Assembly (NCBI RefSeq): GCF_902150045.1 | Contig: NZ_CABFVU010000001.1 | Location: forward strand, 1,674,001-1,738,000 | Direction of reading: 5' to 3' | Length of the DNA stretch: 64,000 nt | Origin: Chitinophaga polysaccharea | GTDB lineage: Bacteria; Bacteroidota; Bacteroidia; Chitinophagales; Chitinophagaceae | In this document: piece after piece, positions 35,491 to 44,014 of the stretch | How the letters are laid out: each line of letters starts with the position of its first letter | Position numbering within the stretch: position 1 is the stretch's first letter | Position numbers and translations under genes: made by a program | Notes under the pieces: model-generated | Databases searched by the model: none | Told to the model about the DNA's origin: nothing | The model's input: only the letters and a program-made list of their open reading frames with translations

Positions 35491-37887
35491 TTATTCTGAA
35501 CGCAGGCTTTTTACAGGATTGGACCGGGCTGCTTTTATTGACTGGTAGCTGACCGTGATGAAGGAAATTACAATGGCGATAACACCTGCCAGCACAAAAA
35601 ACCACCAGCGGATGTTAATGTGATAGGCAAAATTTTGTAACCATTTGTTCATCACCCACCAGGCTACAGGGAAAGCAATGAGCAATGCAAATATTACCAG
35701 TTTTATAAAATCTTTCGACAACATCCCTACAATTCCCGCTACACTGGCGCCCAGTACTTTCCGTACGCCGATTTCCTTGATCCTTCTCTGCGTGGCAAAA
35801 GTGGTAAGCCCGAAAAGGCCGAGACAGGAAACAATTACGGAAAGCACAGAAAAAATATTGAATAGCTTCCCCATACGCTGCTCCGCCAGGTATAAGCGCG
35901 ATAAGTCTTCATTCACAAAACCAAAAGAAAAAGGGAAATCTGTATATACCTGCTGAAATACTTTTTTCATAACTCCCAGGTTCCGCTGCATGTTGGCGGG
36001 AGTGGTGCGCTGTACAATATATCCCGTATTCCCGTTAAAATTGCCGGAACTGCCGTTTCTTACAATCAGCGGTTGTATGGGCTGTTGTACCGGTTTGAAA
36101 TTAAAATCCTTTACTATTCCTATGATAACGCCTGTGCGGCTATCCATAGTAATTCTGGTTCCCAGTGCAGTTTCCATATTCAGCTTCATTGCTTTTATGG
36201 CTGTTTCATTGAGCACATAATTATTTTCATCTCCCTTGAAATCTTTGGAAAAAAATCTGCCGGATTTTATATGCATCCGGAAAGTATTCACAAAATGATC
36301 ATCCACCCACATTTGCGGGAATACCAGGTTTAGCTGCGGATCTTTACCTTCCCATTCCACTGAACGGGTGCCGGTTGGAAGATCAGTAGGCAGATGGCTG
36401 ATAAAAGTATAATCATCTATCTCAGGATACTGGCTGATGGCGGCTTTCAAAGCTACCTGGTTCCGCTGCAGATCACCCAGGCGGGGAATAGGCACATACA
36501 GGAGGTTTTCCTTATTGTACCCGATATCCATGGTACGGATAAACTGCAGTTGCCTGTACACCACAATGGTGCCCACTATCAGGACAACAGCAATGGAGAA
36601 CTGTACTACAATCAGGCTGTTCCTGAAAAAAGTTTTCCTTCCGTGGAGCATTTTTACGCCTTTCAATACTTTTACCGGGTTGAAAGATGAAAGGAACAAC
36701 GCCGGGTAGCTTCCCGCAACCAGGCCCACGCCTGTTGCGATCCCTAAAAGACCTGCAATAAATTTTATGCTCAGCAGGTTAATGGAGATAGATTTTGCTG
36801 CCAGCTCGTTGAACAACGGGATCAACGCCCATGCTATAGCGAGGCCTAAAAGCAGGGATATAAAAGATAGGAGGAGCGATTCGCTTAAGAACTGTATCAC
36901 CAGTTGAGACCGCAAAGCGCCTACTGTTTTACGTAAACCTACTTCCTTTGCCCGTTCCCCGGATAAAGCCGTGGAAAGATTCATAAAATTGATCCCGGCA
37001 ATCAGTAAAATAAAAATGGCGATGAGTGAAAAGATCTTCACCTGCTGGTAGTCCCCCTGCCCCGGCACATCCAACATTAGGCGGGAGCGCAGGTGCACGT
37101 CTGTAAGCGGCTGCAGGTACAGGAAACCGTTGGTTTTGGATATATCCAGGCGGCGGTAAAGCGTCATGATGCGCTGTTCCAGCGATGCCAAAGCAGCTGG
37201 CGTGGCATCAAAATGATCATCCATCCGGAGATAGGTGTATACATCAAAATTACCCCAGCCCTGCTCAAGGTTTATGGTTCTTTCATAGAGCTGGATAGGA
37301 AGCAACATATTGAACTGCAGGTGTGAATTATGGGGAGGATCTTTCAATATCCCCGCCACTACCACATCATTGCCATTATAATCATTGTCGATGTGCAGGG
37401 TTTTACCCATAGCGTTCTCCGGGCTGCCAAAATATTTCTTTGCACCGCTCACAGTGAGTATCACACCATCCGGCCCCGACAGCAGCCGGCTTGCGTCTCC
37501 CAGCAACAGGGGATAACTGAAGATGCGGAGAAAATTACTATCGGCATAATAGATATTCTTTTCTTCATACTTCTGGTTGCCCACTGTTACCATACTTTGC
37601 AGGGCAGACAGCCGCGTAACATTCTTTACCATCGGGATATTATCCCGGATGGCCATCGCTGCCGGAACAGGCACCACTGCAGCTTCAATATCTCCTACCC
37701 GGGCTGTGAGCCGGTAAATATGCCCGGCATTGATATTAAACCGGTCGTAACTGAGTTCATCCTGGACCCACAGGAAAATAAGGATACTGCAGGCCATGCC
37801 TGTAGCCAGTCCGAAGATATTAAGACTGGAAAATAATTTATTCCTGAAAAGATTCCTGACAGCTGTTTTCAGATAACTTCTGAGCAT
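35491..37887 (-). CDS. MacB/FtsX-like ABC transporter permease (no ATPase encoded)
   Basis: 798 residues from ATG at 37887 (MLRSYLKTAVRNLFRNKLFS). Same architecture as the permease at 24048: N-terminal TM, MacB periplasmic core, two FtsX domains and EVGLRKTVGA / EIGVRKVLGA motifs next to the membrane helices. No ATPase is adjacent. The two copies are clearly paralogous but divergent, so this is an old duplication rather than a recent one. Confidence 0.9.
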   Translation of the reverse strand: MLRSYLKTAVRNLFRNKLFSSLNIFGLATGMACSILIFLWVQDELSYDRFNINAGHIYRLTARVGDIEAAVVPVPAAMAIRDNIPMVKNVTRLSALQSMVTVGNQKYEEKNIYYADSNFLRIFSYPLLLGDASRLLSGPDGVILTVSGAKKYFGSPENAMGKTLHIDNDYNGNDVVVAGILKDPPHNSHLQFNMLLPIQLYERTINLEQGWGNFDVYTYLRMDDHFDATPAALASLEQRIMTLYRRLDISKTNGFLYLQPLTDVHLRSRLMLDVPGQGDYQQVKIFSLIAIFILLIAGINFMNLSTALSGERAKEVGLRKTVGALRSQLVIQFLSESLLLSFISLLLGLAIAWALIPLFNELAAKSISINLLSIKFIAGLLGIATGVGLVAGSYPALFLSSFNPVKVLKGVKMLHGRKTFFRNSLIVVQFSIAVVLIVGTIVVYRQLQFIRTMDIGYNKENLLYVPIPRLGDLQRNQVALKAAISQYPEIDDYTFISHLPTDLPTGTRSVEWEGKDPQLNLVFPQMWVDDHFVNTFRMHIKSGRFFSKDFKGDENNYVLNETAIKAMKLNMETALGTRITMDSRTGVIIGIVKDFNFKPVQQPIQPLIVRNGSSGNFNGNTGYIVQRTTPANMQRNLGVMKKVFQQVYTDFPFSFGFVNEDLSRLYLAEQRMGKLFNIFSVLSVIVSCLGLFGLTTFATQRRIKEIGVRKVLGASVAGIVGMLSKDFIKLVIFALLIAFPVAWWVMNKWLQNFAYHINIRWWFFVLAGVIAIVISFITVSYQSIKAARSNPVKSLRSE

Positions 37888-38160
37888 ATGGACCAGATTG
37901 ATCTTTGTGACGGATACTAACAGAATGCCAGACACGACACATCTTTATACCAACCAAGTATACTTTAAATTATTTATAATATGTTCGGTTTTAAAACAAA
38001 TCCTGTCCGGTTTTAACCGCCCGGTAAACAGGGATAAAAATTCCGGTAAAAGTGATCCGGTAAGTCCGTACAAAATCCTTAACTTAATTTCCCGGGTATT
38101 TGTCCAATTGTGCGGATGTCAGTCGTCATAAGGTCGTAAACAACATCATTCCATCTCAAA

Positions 38161-38511
38161 ATGCAAAAAATGAAAGAATTCATGATGATCTTCAGACATG
38201 CACCGGATCCCAACAGGGAAGTAAGCCCGGAACAAATGCAGGCAGCTATCCGGCAGTGGCAGGACTGGATCGGTGGCATTGCCGCACAGGGAAAATTCCT
38301 CAGCACCGCTCAGCTGGGCCAAGAAGCCAAAACCCTCCGGGCCGGCAACGTTATCACCGATGGACCTTATGCAGAAGTGAAAGAGATTATAGGAGGATAT
38401 CTTATAGTGAAGGCTACTTCGCTGGAAGAAGCGCTTACACTGGCAGAGGGTTGCCCTATTCTTTTTGTGGGAGGCCATGTAGAGGTAAGGGATATGATAA
38501 AAATGAATTAA
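38161..38511 (+). CDS. YCII/DGPF-domain protein
   Basis: 116 residues with the YCII signature: MMIFRHAPDPNREVSPEQM, GKFLSTAQLG and ITDGPYAEVKEIIGGYLIV, the DGPF/DGPY motif that names the group. Such ferredoxin-fold proteins are typically encoded with ECF42-type sigma factors, as here, where the sigma gene starts 20 bp downstream. The biochemical role is not established. Confidence 0.9.
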   Translation: MQKMKEFMMIFRHAPDPNREVSPEQMQAAIRQWQDWIGGIAAQGKFLSTAQLGQEAKTLRAGNVITDGPYAEVKEIIGGYLIVKATSLEEALTLAEGCPILFVGGHVEVRDMIKMN

Positions 38512-38531
38512 CCACCCAGTGTTGAGGACCG

Positions 38532-39764
38532 GTGAATAACGATCTCCTTCCCCAGTTATTTAAAACAGAGTACAGCAAAATTATTGCTGTGCTCTGTAAA
38601 TTATTTGGGCTGCCGCATATTGAAACAGCAGAAGATATTACCAACGACACCTTCCTGCTGGCTGCAGAAACATGGGGATTAAAAGGCGTTCCGGAGAACC
38701 CGGCAGCCTGGCTCTATACAGTTGCAAAAAACAAAACAAAAGATTATCTCAAAAGAGATAAAATATTCAGCGAAAAAGTAAGCGCAGGGCTGAAGTTGCA
38801 GCCACCACCACCGGATGAAATTGATATTGATCTCTCCGCCGCCAACATCCAGGACAGCCAGTTGAAAATGATGTTTGCTATCTGCCATCCGGCCATTCCC
38901 CCTGAAGCCAGGATAGGCTTGTCTCTCCGCATCCTCTGCGGTTTCGGCATTGAAGAAATAGCAGCTACCTTTTTAACCAGTAAGGAAACAATCAATAAAC
39001 GGTTGTTCCGTGCCAAAGAGAAACTCAGAACTGAAAAAATAACGATTGCGTTGCCTGGAGAAGCGGACATTGCCCAGCGGCTGGATGATGTGCTTACCAC
39101 TATTTACCTGCTGTTCAATGAGGGCTATTACTCCACCACCCAACACCAGGTGATGCGTAAGGAGCTATGCCTGGAAGCCATGCGGCTCAACTATTTCCTG
39201 CTGGAAAATGCAGCTACCAATACTCCTGCCGTAAATGCCCTGATGTCACTGATGTGCTTTCATGCCTCAAGGTTTGAGGCCAGGACCAACGATGCCGGTG
39301 CATATATTTTATACGAGGAACAGGACCGGAACCTGTGGAATGATGAACTGATCAGCCGGGGTAATTATTATCTCATTGAAAGCGCCCGCGGAACGGCACT
39401 TTCCAAATATCATCTCGAAGCTTCCATTGCTTACTGGCACTGCACTCCAACCACTGTAAAAAACAAGTGGGACAATATCCTCCAATTATATAACCAGTTG
39501 CTGCAATTGTCTTATTCCCCTGTAACCGCGCTAAACCGCACCTATGCCTTATCGAAAGTAAGCGGCAAAACAACAGCCATCAAAGAGGCTGAGAAACTTA
39601 ACCTCTCCGGCAACCATTTATATCATTCACTGTTAGGCTACCTGTATACCGGCATTGATAACGCCATGGCACTGCACCACTTTACCACTGCATTACAGCT
39701 GGCCAAAACATCTACCGATAAAAACATCATCTCTCAGTACCTTCATAAAATCCAGTCCGGATGA
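38532..39764 (+). CDS. ECF42-like RNA polymerase sigma factor with C-terminal extension (DUF6596)
   Basis: 410 residues from GTG at 38532. Regions 2 (~10-75, ETAEDITNDTFLLAAETW) and 4 (~110-165, IEEIAATFLTSKETINKRLF) are those of ECF sigma factors. Then comes a DUF6596 domain (~175-275, TIYLLFNEGYYSTT) and TPR-like helices to the end. No anti-sigma gene is present, in line with the ECF42 group, where the extension is thought to control activity. Linked to the YCII gene. Confidence 0.9.
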   Translation: MNNDLLPQLFKTEYSKIIAVLCKLFGLPHIETAEDITNDTFLLAAETWGLKGVPENPAAWLYTVAKNKTKDYLKRDKIFSEKVSAGLKLQPPPPDEIDIDLSAANIQDSQLKMMFAICHPAIPPEARIGLSLRILCGFGIEEIAATFLTSKETINKRLFRAKEKLRTEKITIALPGEADIAQRLDDVLTTIYLLFNEGYYSTTQHQVMRKELCLEAMRLNYFLLENAATNTPAVNALMSLMCFHASRFEARTNDAGAYILYEEQDRNLWNDELISRGNYYLIESARGTALSKYHLEASIAYWHCTPTTVKNKWDNILQLYNQLLQLSYSPVTALNRTYALSKVSGKTTAIKEAEKLNLSGNHLYHSLLGYLYTGIDNAMALHHFTTALQLAKTSTDKNIISQYLHKIQSG

Positions 39765-40145
39765 TTCCCGTGGTTAACTGTATATATTCCTTTATACCGG
39801 TTTGCTTTTGACCGGTTTGCTTTATCGGTGATGCTGTTGCATATCCTGCATCCGGCTGGCAGAACCTAATTCAGTCATTCATCAGCGGCTGTTTTTCCGG
39901 TTAAAGAAACAAGTCTTTTTTGAAGTAAAACATGCCCTGAAACCTTGCATAAGCAGGGGCATTTCCGTATCTTCGTGCAGCTTACCGGAAGCCATCAGAC
40001 AGCCTTTTTTTAATCGTAAATACTACTTTTTGTCGTCCGCCCGGCTGTGCAGCCCGGTTGTATTCAATTATTTTCATATCCTGTAAATGAGCAGTAGCAG
40101 GTCGTTACTGCAAGGGAGCTATATGCTTGGAACCCGGATGGCGAA
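39765..40145. other. Intergenic region before the chromate transporter
   Basis: About 380 bp. A short direct repeat (CCGGTTTGCTTT, twice near 39797-39824) is the only structure. No gene is seen. Confidence 0.5.
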
Positions 40146-41486
40146 ATGAATGATCATATGGAAGAACAGATTTTCACAGAAAAGCCGGCGTTTAACGAAG
40201 CGCTTAAATTCTGGTTTAAATTAGGATGGATAAGTTTCGGAGGCACTGCCGGCCATATCGCTATTATGCATGATAACCTGGTGGACCGGAAAAAGTGGAT
40301 CAGCAACAGCAAATTCCTGCATGCCCTGAACCACTGTATGATATTGCCCGGACCGGAGGCGCAGCAATTAGCTATCTATATCGGATGGTTGCTGCATGGC
40401 AAAAAAGGGGGACTGGCGGCAGGCATTCTCTTTGTTTTACCATCCATGTTCATCTTACTTGCACTCAGTATTATCTATGTGCTTTTTGGCAATATCCCCT
40501 GGGTTACTGCCATGTTCAGCGGGTTAAAGCCGGCGGTGATTGCCCTCATCTTTATTGCCATGTTCAGGATCGGGCAGAAGGCCCTGCATGGGCCATTGCA
40601 CTACCTGATAGCGGCTGCTGCGTTTGTATGTATCTTCTTTTTCAATATTTCCCTGCTGGCCATCATTGGCGGCGCTACTGTTACAGGAGTTATTGCCCGT
40701 ATGATATGGCCCGCGGCTTTACAGCACCGGTCAGCCAATACGGCAGCAGCAGGTGATGAAGAGCATACCTATGTGCTGAACAGGCATACCGTTTCACCCG
40801 GAGGGAAATTCAAGGCAGGCCGGTTGCTCAGGTTACTGGGTGTAACAGTGCTTCTCTGGCTGCTCCCCTTTGGGCTGTTCCTGCTGTTCTTCAGCGATTT
40901 CATTTTCTGGAAAAACCTGGGATTGTTCTTTACGCAGACTGCATTTGTGACCATTGGCGGTTCCTATACCGTACTGCCCTATGTGGCGCAATACAGCGTC
41001 ACAAAGCTGCACTGGCTCAGCAAACTGCAGATGATCGATGGTTTTGCGCTCGCCGAAACAACTCCCGGCCCGCTGATCATTGTATTATCATTTGTGGGTT
41101 TTATGGCCGGTTACAACCATTTTGGCGGCTCTTTATGGATGGGGGCTGCCGGACTACTTGCCACCACTTATTTTACCTTTTTGCCCTGTTTCCTGATGAT
41201 TTTTGCTGGCGCACCGGTTATTGAGAAAACACATGGCATTGAAATTATAGAAGGTATTCTCGGATTAATTACCGCCGCTGTAGTGGGAGTGATATTGAAT
41301 CTTACGTTATATCTGGGGAAAGATGTGATTTTTCCCGGTGGCGTTTTATTCAGCAAACCGGATATCCTGGCCATAATATGGATTATTGTTTCACTGGCGC
41401 TGATACTGAAATTCAGGATGAATATTCTTTACCTGATAGGGTTAAGCGTATTGTACGGGTTGTTACATTATCTGTTGAATCCCTGA
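40146..41486 (+). CDS. chrA: Chromate transporter (CHR/ChrA family)
   Basis: 446 residues with about ten membrane helices in two CHR halves. The N-terminal half has WISFGGTAGHIAIMHDNLV and LPGPEAQQLAIYIGW. The C-terminal half repeats the pattern as FVTIGGSYTVLPYVAQ and ETTPGPLIIVLSFVGF. This is the two-domain form, expected at the inner membrane, exporting chromate in studied members. No ChrB regulator is nearby. The symbol refers to the family, as activity cannot be proven from sequence. Confidence 0.88.
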   Translation: MNDHMEEQIFTEKPAFNEALKFWFKLGWISFGGTAGHIAIMHDNLVDRKKWISNSKFLHALNHCMILPGPEAQQLAIYIGWLLHGKKGGLAAGILFVLPSMFILLALSIIYVLFGNIPWVTAMFSGLKPAVIALIFIAMFRIGQKALHGPLHYLIAAAAFVCIFFFNISLLAIIGGATVTGVIARMIWPAALQHRSANTAAAGDEEHTYVLNRHTVSPGGKFKAGRLLRLLGVTVLLWLLPFGLFLLFFSDFIFWKNLGLFFTQTAFVTIGGSYTVLPYVAQYSVTKLHWLSKLQMIDGFALAETTPGPLIIVLSFVGFMAGYNHFGGSLWMGAAGLLATTYFTFLPCFLMIFAGAPVIEKTHGIEIIEGILGLITAAVVGVILNLTLYLGKDVIFPGGVLFSKPDILAIIWIIVSLALILKFRMNILYLIGLSVLYGLLHYLLNP

Positions 41487-41539
41487 GAACACCGCTTGGG
41501 GGCAGCTGCATTGATTCGTTCAGGTATATGATGGAAGTC

Positions 41540-41833
41540 GGCTGCTGTTTCAGCGAAGCTCAGTGCGTTCATTTATTTGATACATTCGCTGGTTTGTTCA
41601 GGCTCAGGTGGAGGCTTGTTATCGTTTAGGCGGTTTTCAAAGCCTCCATTTTACTTCTTAGTTTGCATAAAAGATGGTGGACGGCCGCTGTTTGGGCGAA
41701 GTTCAGTACGTTCATTTATTCTTGATACATTCGCTGGCTTATTCCAGCGCCAGGTGGAGGTTTGTTATCGTTTAAGCGGTTCTCAGAGCCTCCATTTTAC
41801 TTTTTAGTTTGCCTCAAAGCGTGTGGTCCAGCT
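41540..41833. repeat. Imperfect direct repeat, two copies of ~140 bp
   Basis: Copy 1 (~41540-41680) and copy 2 (~41693-41833) share GCTGTTT, CGAAG, TTCATTTATT, GATACATTCGCTGG, CAGGTGGAGG, TTGTTATCGTTTA and CCTCCATTTTACTT in the same order. Each copy holds a hairpin from GGAGG to CCTCC around the TTGTTATCG core followed by ATTTTAC. The open frames across it are products of the repeat. Confidence 0.85.
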
Positions 41834-41940
41834 GCGGGGCGGCAGCAAAAAATAAAGGGTCGTGTTTATGAAACAAGGCTTTCATTTACTTAAAGCATTA
41901 CTATACCGGTTCAAAATTCCCGGCGTCTTCAATCCCTCAT

Positions 41941-42324
41941 TCATGCGCCCGGCGAACAGGCCGCGCAGTAACCGGAAATAAAGCCATTGAAATTCACAGA
42001 CCTGTATCCTTTCGGAAGTTTGATATCCACTTCATTCGGCAGGCATTCTATTTTCCCGCATTCCAGGCAGCGGAAATGAAAATGATTGTGATGATGCTTC
42101 TTTTCAGTACAGTTTACACAGAAAGCAAAGTAATATTTCCCATCATCTCCCAATATCTTATGAACAATACCATCATCACAAAAACTATTCAGCACCCTGT
42201 AAATAGTTGCCCTGTCCACCGCATCTCCCAGTTCTTCCTGTAAAATATCCTGGCTTACAGCAGTCTCTGCATTTTTCAATGTCTCTAAAATCAGCTGTTT
42301 TGTTTTTGTATTCCGCTTGTTCAT
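41941..42324 (-). CDS. Fur-family metal-dependent regulator
   Basis: 127 residues from ATG at 42324. The N-terminal winged helix includes VDRATIYRVLNSFCDDG (recognition helix). A His-rich dimer segment (KHHHNHFHFRCLECGKIEC) and a C-terminal CAAC give two Cys pairs for structural zinc. Within the family it could be Fur, Zur or PerR; the sequence does not decide. It is divergent from the flavoprotein gene, with a palindrome between them. Confidence 0.88.
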   Translation of the reverse strand: MNKRNTKTKQLILETLKNAETAVSQDILQEELGDAVDRATIYRVLNSFCDDGIVHKILGDDGKYYFAFCVNCTEKKHHHNHFHFRCLECGKIECLPNEVDIKLPKGYRSVNFNGFISGYCAACSPGA

Positions 42325-42340
42325 ACGCAAAGGTAAAAAT

Positions 42341-42365
42341 ATTATCGCGATCATGTCGCAATAAT
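42341..42365. promoter_or_regulatory. Near-perfect 25-bp palindrome, candidate Fur-family operator
   Basis: ATTATCGCGA (42341-42350) and TCGCAATAAT (42356-42365) are complementary at 9 of 10 positions around a 5-base centre. It lies between the Fur-family gene and the divergent flavoprotein gene, ~12 bp upstream of a TACTTTTG -7 box at 42378-42385. Binding there would affect both genes. Confidence 0.75.
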
Positions 42366-42377
42366 GAAATTATTATC

Positions 42378-42385
42378 TACTTTTG
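42378..42385 (+). promoter_or_regulatory. Bacteroidota -7 promoter box
   Basis: TACTTTTG fits TAnnTTTG. With a transcript start ~42391, the ATG at 42395 would have almost no leader, which favours a start at 42404 or later for the flavoprotein gene. Confidence 0.5.
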
Positions 42386-42394
42386 TAAAGAATA

Positions 42395-43420
42395 ATGACC
42401 AGGATGTTACATCGCAGAAAGTTTATACAGCACAGCAGTATGGCTATTCCTGCATTAATGATCCCTGGTTCATTGGTTTCTCCCACAAAAATAAATAAGA
42501 TGGCAGACAGTAAAAACTTTGACGTAATCATAGTAGGAGGAAGTTATGCAGGACTTTCCGCAGCAATGGCGCTGGGCCGGTCATTACGGAATGTATTGAT
42601 CATCGACAGCGGGCTTCCCTGTAACAGGCAAACCCCGCACTCACATAATTTCATTACACAGGACGGTAAAACTCCTGCTGAGATCTCAGCCCTTGCCAAA
42701 CAACAGGTGGAAAAGTATACCAGTGTTAAGTTTCATAACGGGCTTGCAGAAACAGCGGTGAAAACGGAAAATGGTTTTGAAATAACCACGAAGCTGGATG
42801 AAAAATTTCATGCAAAGAAGCTGATCTTTGCAACAGGTATCAAAGATATCATGCACGCCATTAAAGGGTTTGAGCAGTGCTGGGGCATTTCGGTGATACA
42901 TTGTCCATATTGCCATGGCTATGAAGTAAAGAATGAAGTGACAGGCATTCTCGCAAACAGGGAAGTAGCCATGCACGTTGCTCCATTAGTACATAACCTC
43001 ACTAAAAAGCTAACTATTTACACCAATGGTGTATCTGCATTCACAGATGAACAAATGGCTCAATTGAAGAAACAGTGTATCCCCGTTGTTGAAGCAGAAA
43101 TTGAGGAGCTGCGGCATCACAACGGCAGCATTGAGCAGATCGTTTTCAGGAACGGCGACGCCCATCCTATAAAAGCACTTTATGCCAAACCAGCTTTCGT
43201 ACAGCATTCAGACATCCCGGAAAAACTGGGTTGTGAGCTTACTGAACAGGGCTTCATAAAAGTAGATGCATTTCAAAAAACGAATCTGCCTGGAGTTTTT
43301 GCATGCGGCGATAATACGACTATGATGCGCTCTGTGGCTAATGCAGTAGCTGTTGGCAATCTTGCAGGCGCTATGGCAAATAAGGAAATGGCGGATGAGT
43401 TATGGCAGGCCGGATATTGA
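42395..43420 (+). CDS. Thioredoxin reductase-like FAD/NAD(P) oxidoreductase with Tat-like leader
   Basis: 341 residues. Two Rossmann motifs (VIIVGGSYAGLSAAMALG and a weaker one near residue 190) and a redox pair HCPYCHGYEV place it in the pyridine nucleotide-disulfide oxidoreductase class II family. The first 35 residues (RRKFIQ, then a hydrophobic stretch) look like a Tat signal, unusual for this family. Starts at 42404 and 42500 (MADSKNF) are alternatives, and the last would give a normal cytoplasmic enzyme. It is divergent from the Fur-family gene. Confidence 0.85.
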   Translation: MTRMLHRRKFIQHSSMAIPALMIPGSLVSPTKINKMADSKNFDVIIVGGSYAGLSAAMALGRSLRNVLIIDSGLPCNRQTPHSHNFITQDGKTPAEISALAKQQVEKYTSVKFHNGLAETAVKTENGFEITTKLDEKFHAKKLIFATGIKDIMHAIKGFEQCWGISVIHCPYCHGYEVKNEVTGILANREVAMHVAPLVHNLTKKLTIYTNGVSAFTDEQMAQLKKQCIPVVEAEIEELRHHNGSIEQIVFRNGDAHPIKALYAKPAFVQHSDIPEKLGCELTEQGFIKVDAFQKTNLPGVFACGDNTTMMRSVANAVAVGNLAGAMANKEMADELWQAGY

Positions 43421-43477
43421 TGAGAACATTCCGGGGTAGTGCCTTTGATCGTACCGGATTGAAACATGGCTGTTATT

Positions 43478-44012
43478 TCAACCCGGTTCCGGGAGGTTAC
43501 CCCTTCCGCTCCATTCTGCGCAATGCGGATGACTGATCTTCGGAAGATCCGCTTTGCCAATGGGCTGTGGCAGCGTATTCTCCGGGCAACCATGCCTTTC
43601 TGTCTTAAAATAATTCCTTAAATCCACCAGCCAGTATTTATCAGCTCGCGGAAACAAAGGCCTGCTGCTTTCTTTCATTGCAACGCCCAGTACCTCTCCC
43701 TTAGTGGCCTGTTGCGCCCGGTATGATGCCAGCCCCTTATCACCATGAGCGGCAAAATCGATCCACATCAATATTCCTTGTTGTATGGGTTCTTCTTGCA
43801 ATAAATAAATCTGAGTCCCATATCCCATTAATATTAGATACACCCCTGGCCGGAATAAATATCTTGTTGTGATCACCTCTTCTCACATTCCGGAACTGAT
43901 CTATCTGTTCATCCGACATACCGAATATTACCCGTATATAATTCGGACTAAGGAAAACCTTTTTCTTAACAGTCAATAGAAACCGTACAATTTTCTTTTG
44001 CGCTGTTTCCAT
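43478..44012 (-). pseudogene. Siderophore-interacting protein (SIP/ViuB type), frameshifted
   Basis: The frame from 44012 reads SPNYIRVIFGMSDEQIDQF, then GDHNKIFIPARGVS and RRTHTTRNIDV, the FAD-binding half of SIP proteins. It breaks near 43775, and another frame continues with WIDFAAHGDKGLASYRAQQA and GEVLGVAMKESSRPL, the next SIP segment. After ~43600 similarity fades, and the usual ~100 C-terminal residues (NAD(P)H side) are missing. It starts 2 bp after the MFS gene's stop, as the last gene of that operon. Intact SIPs reduce ferric siderophores. Confidence 0.78.
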
Positions 44013-44014
44013 TA

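Noticed and set aside
41577-41807. Short ORF across the intergenic repeats
   Set aside because: It spans two repeat copies and its open state comes from the repeat itself; no start site or homology signs.
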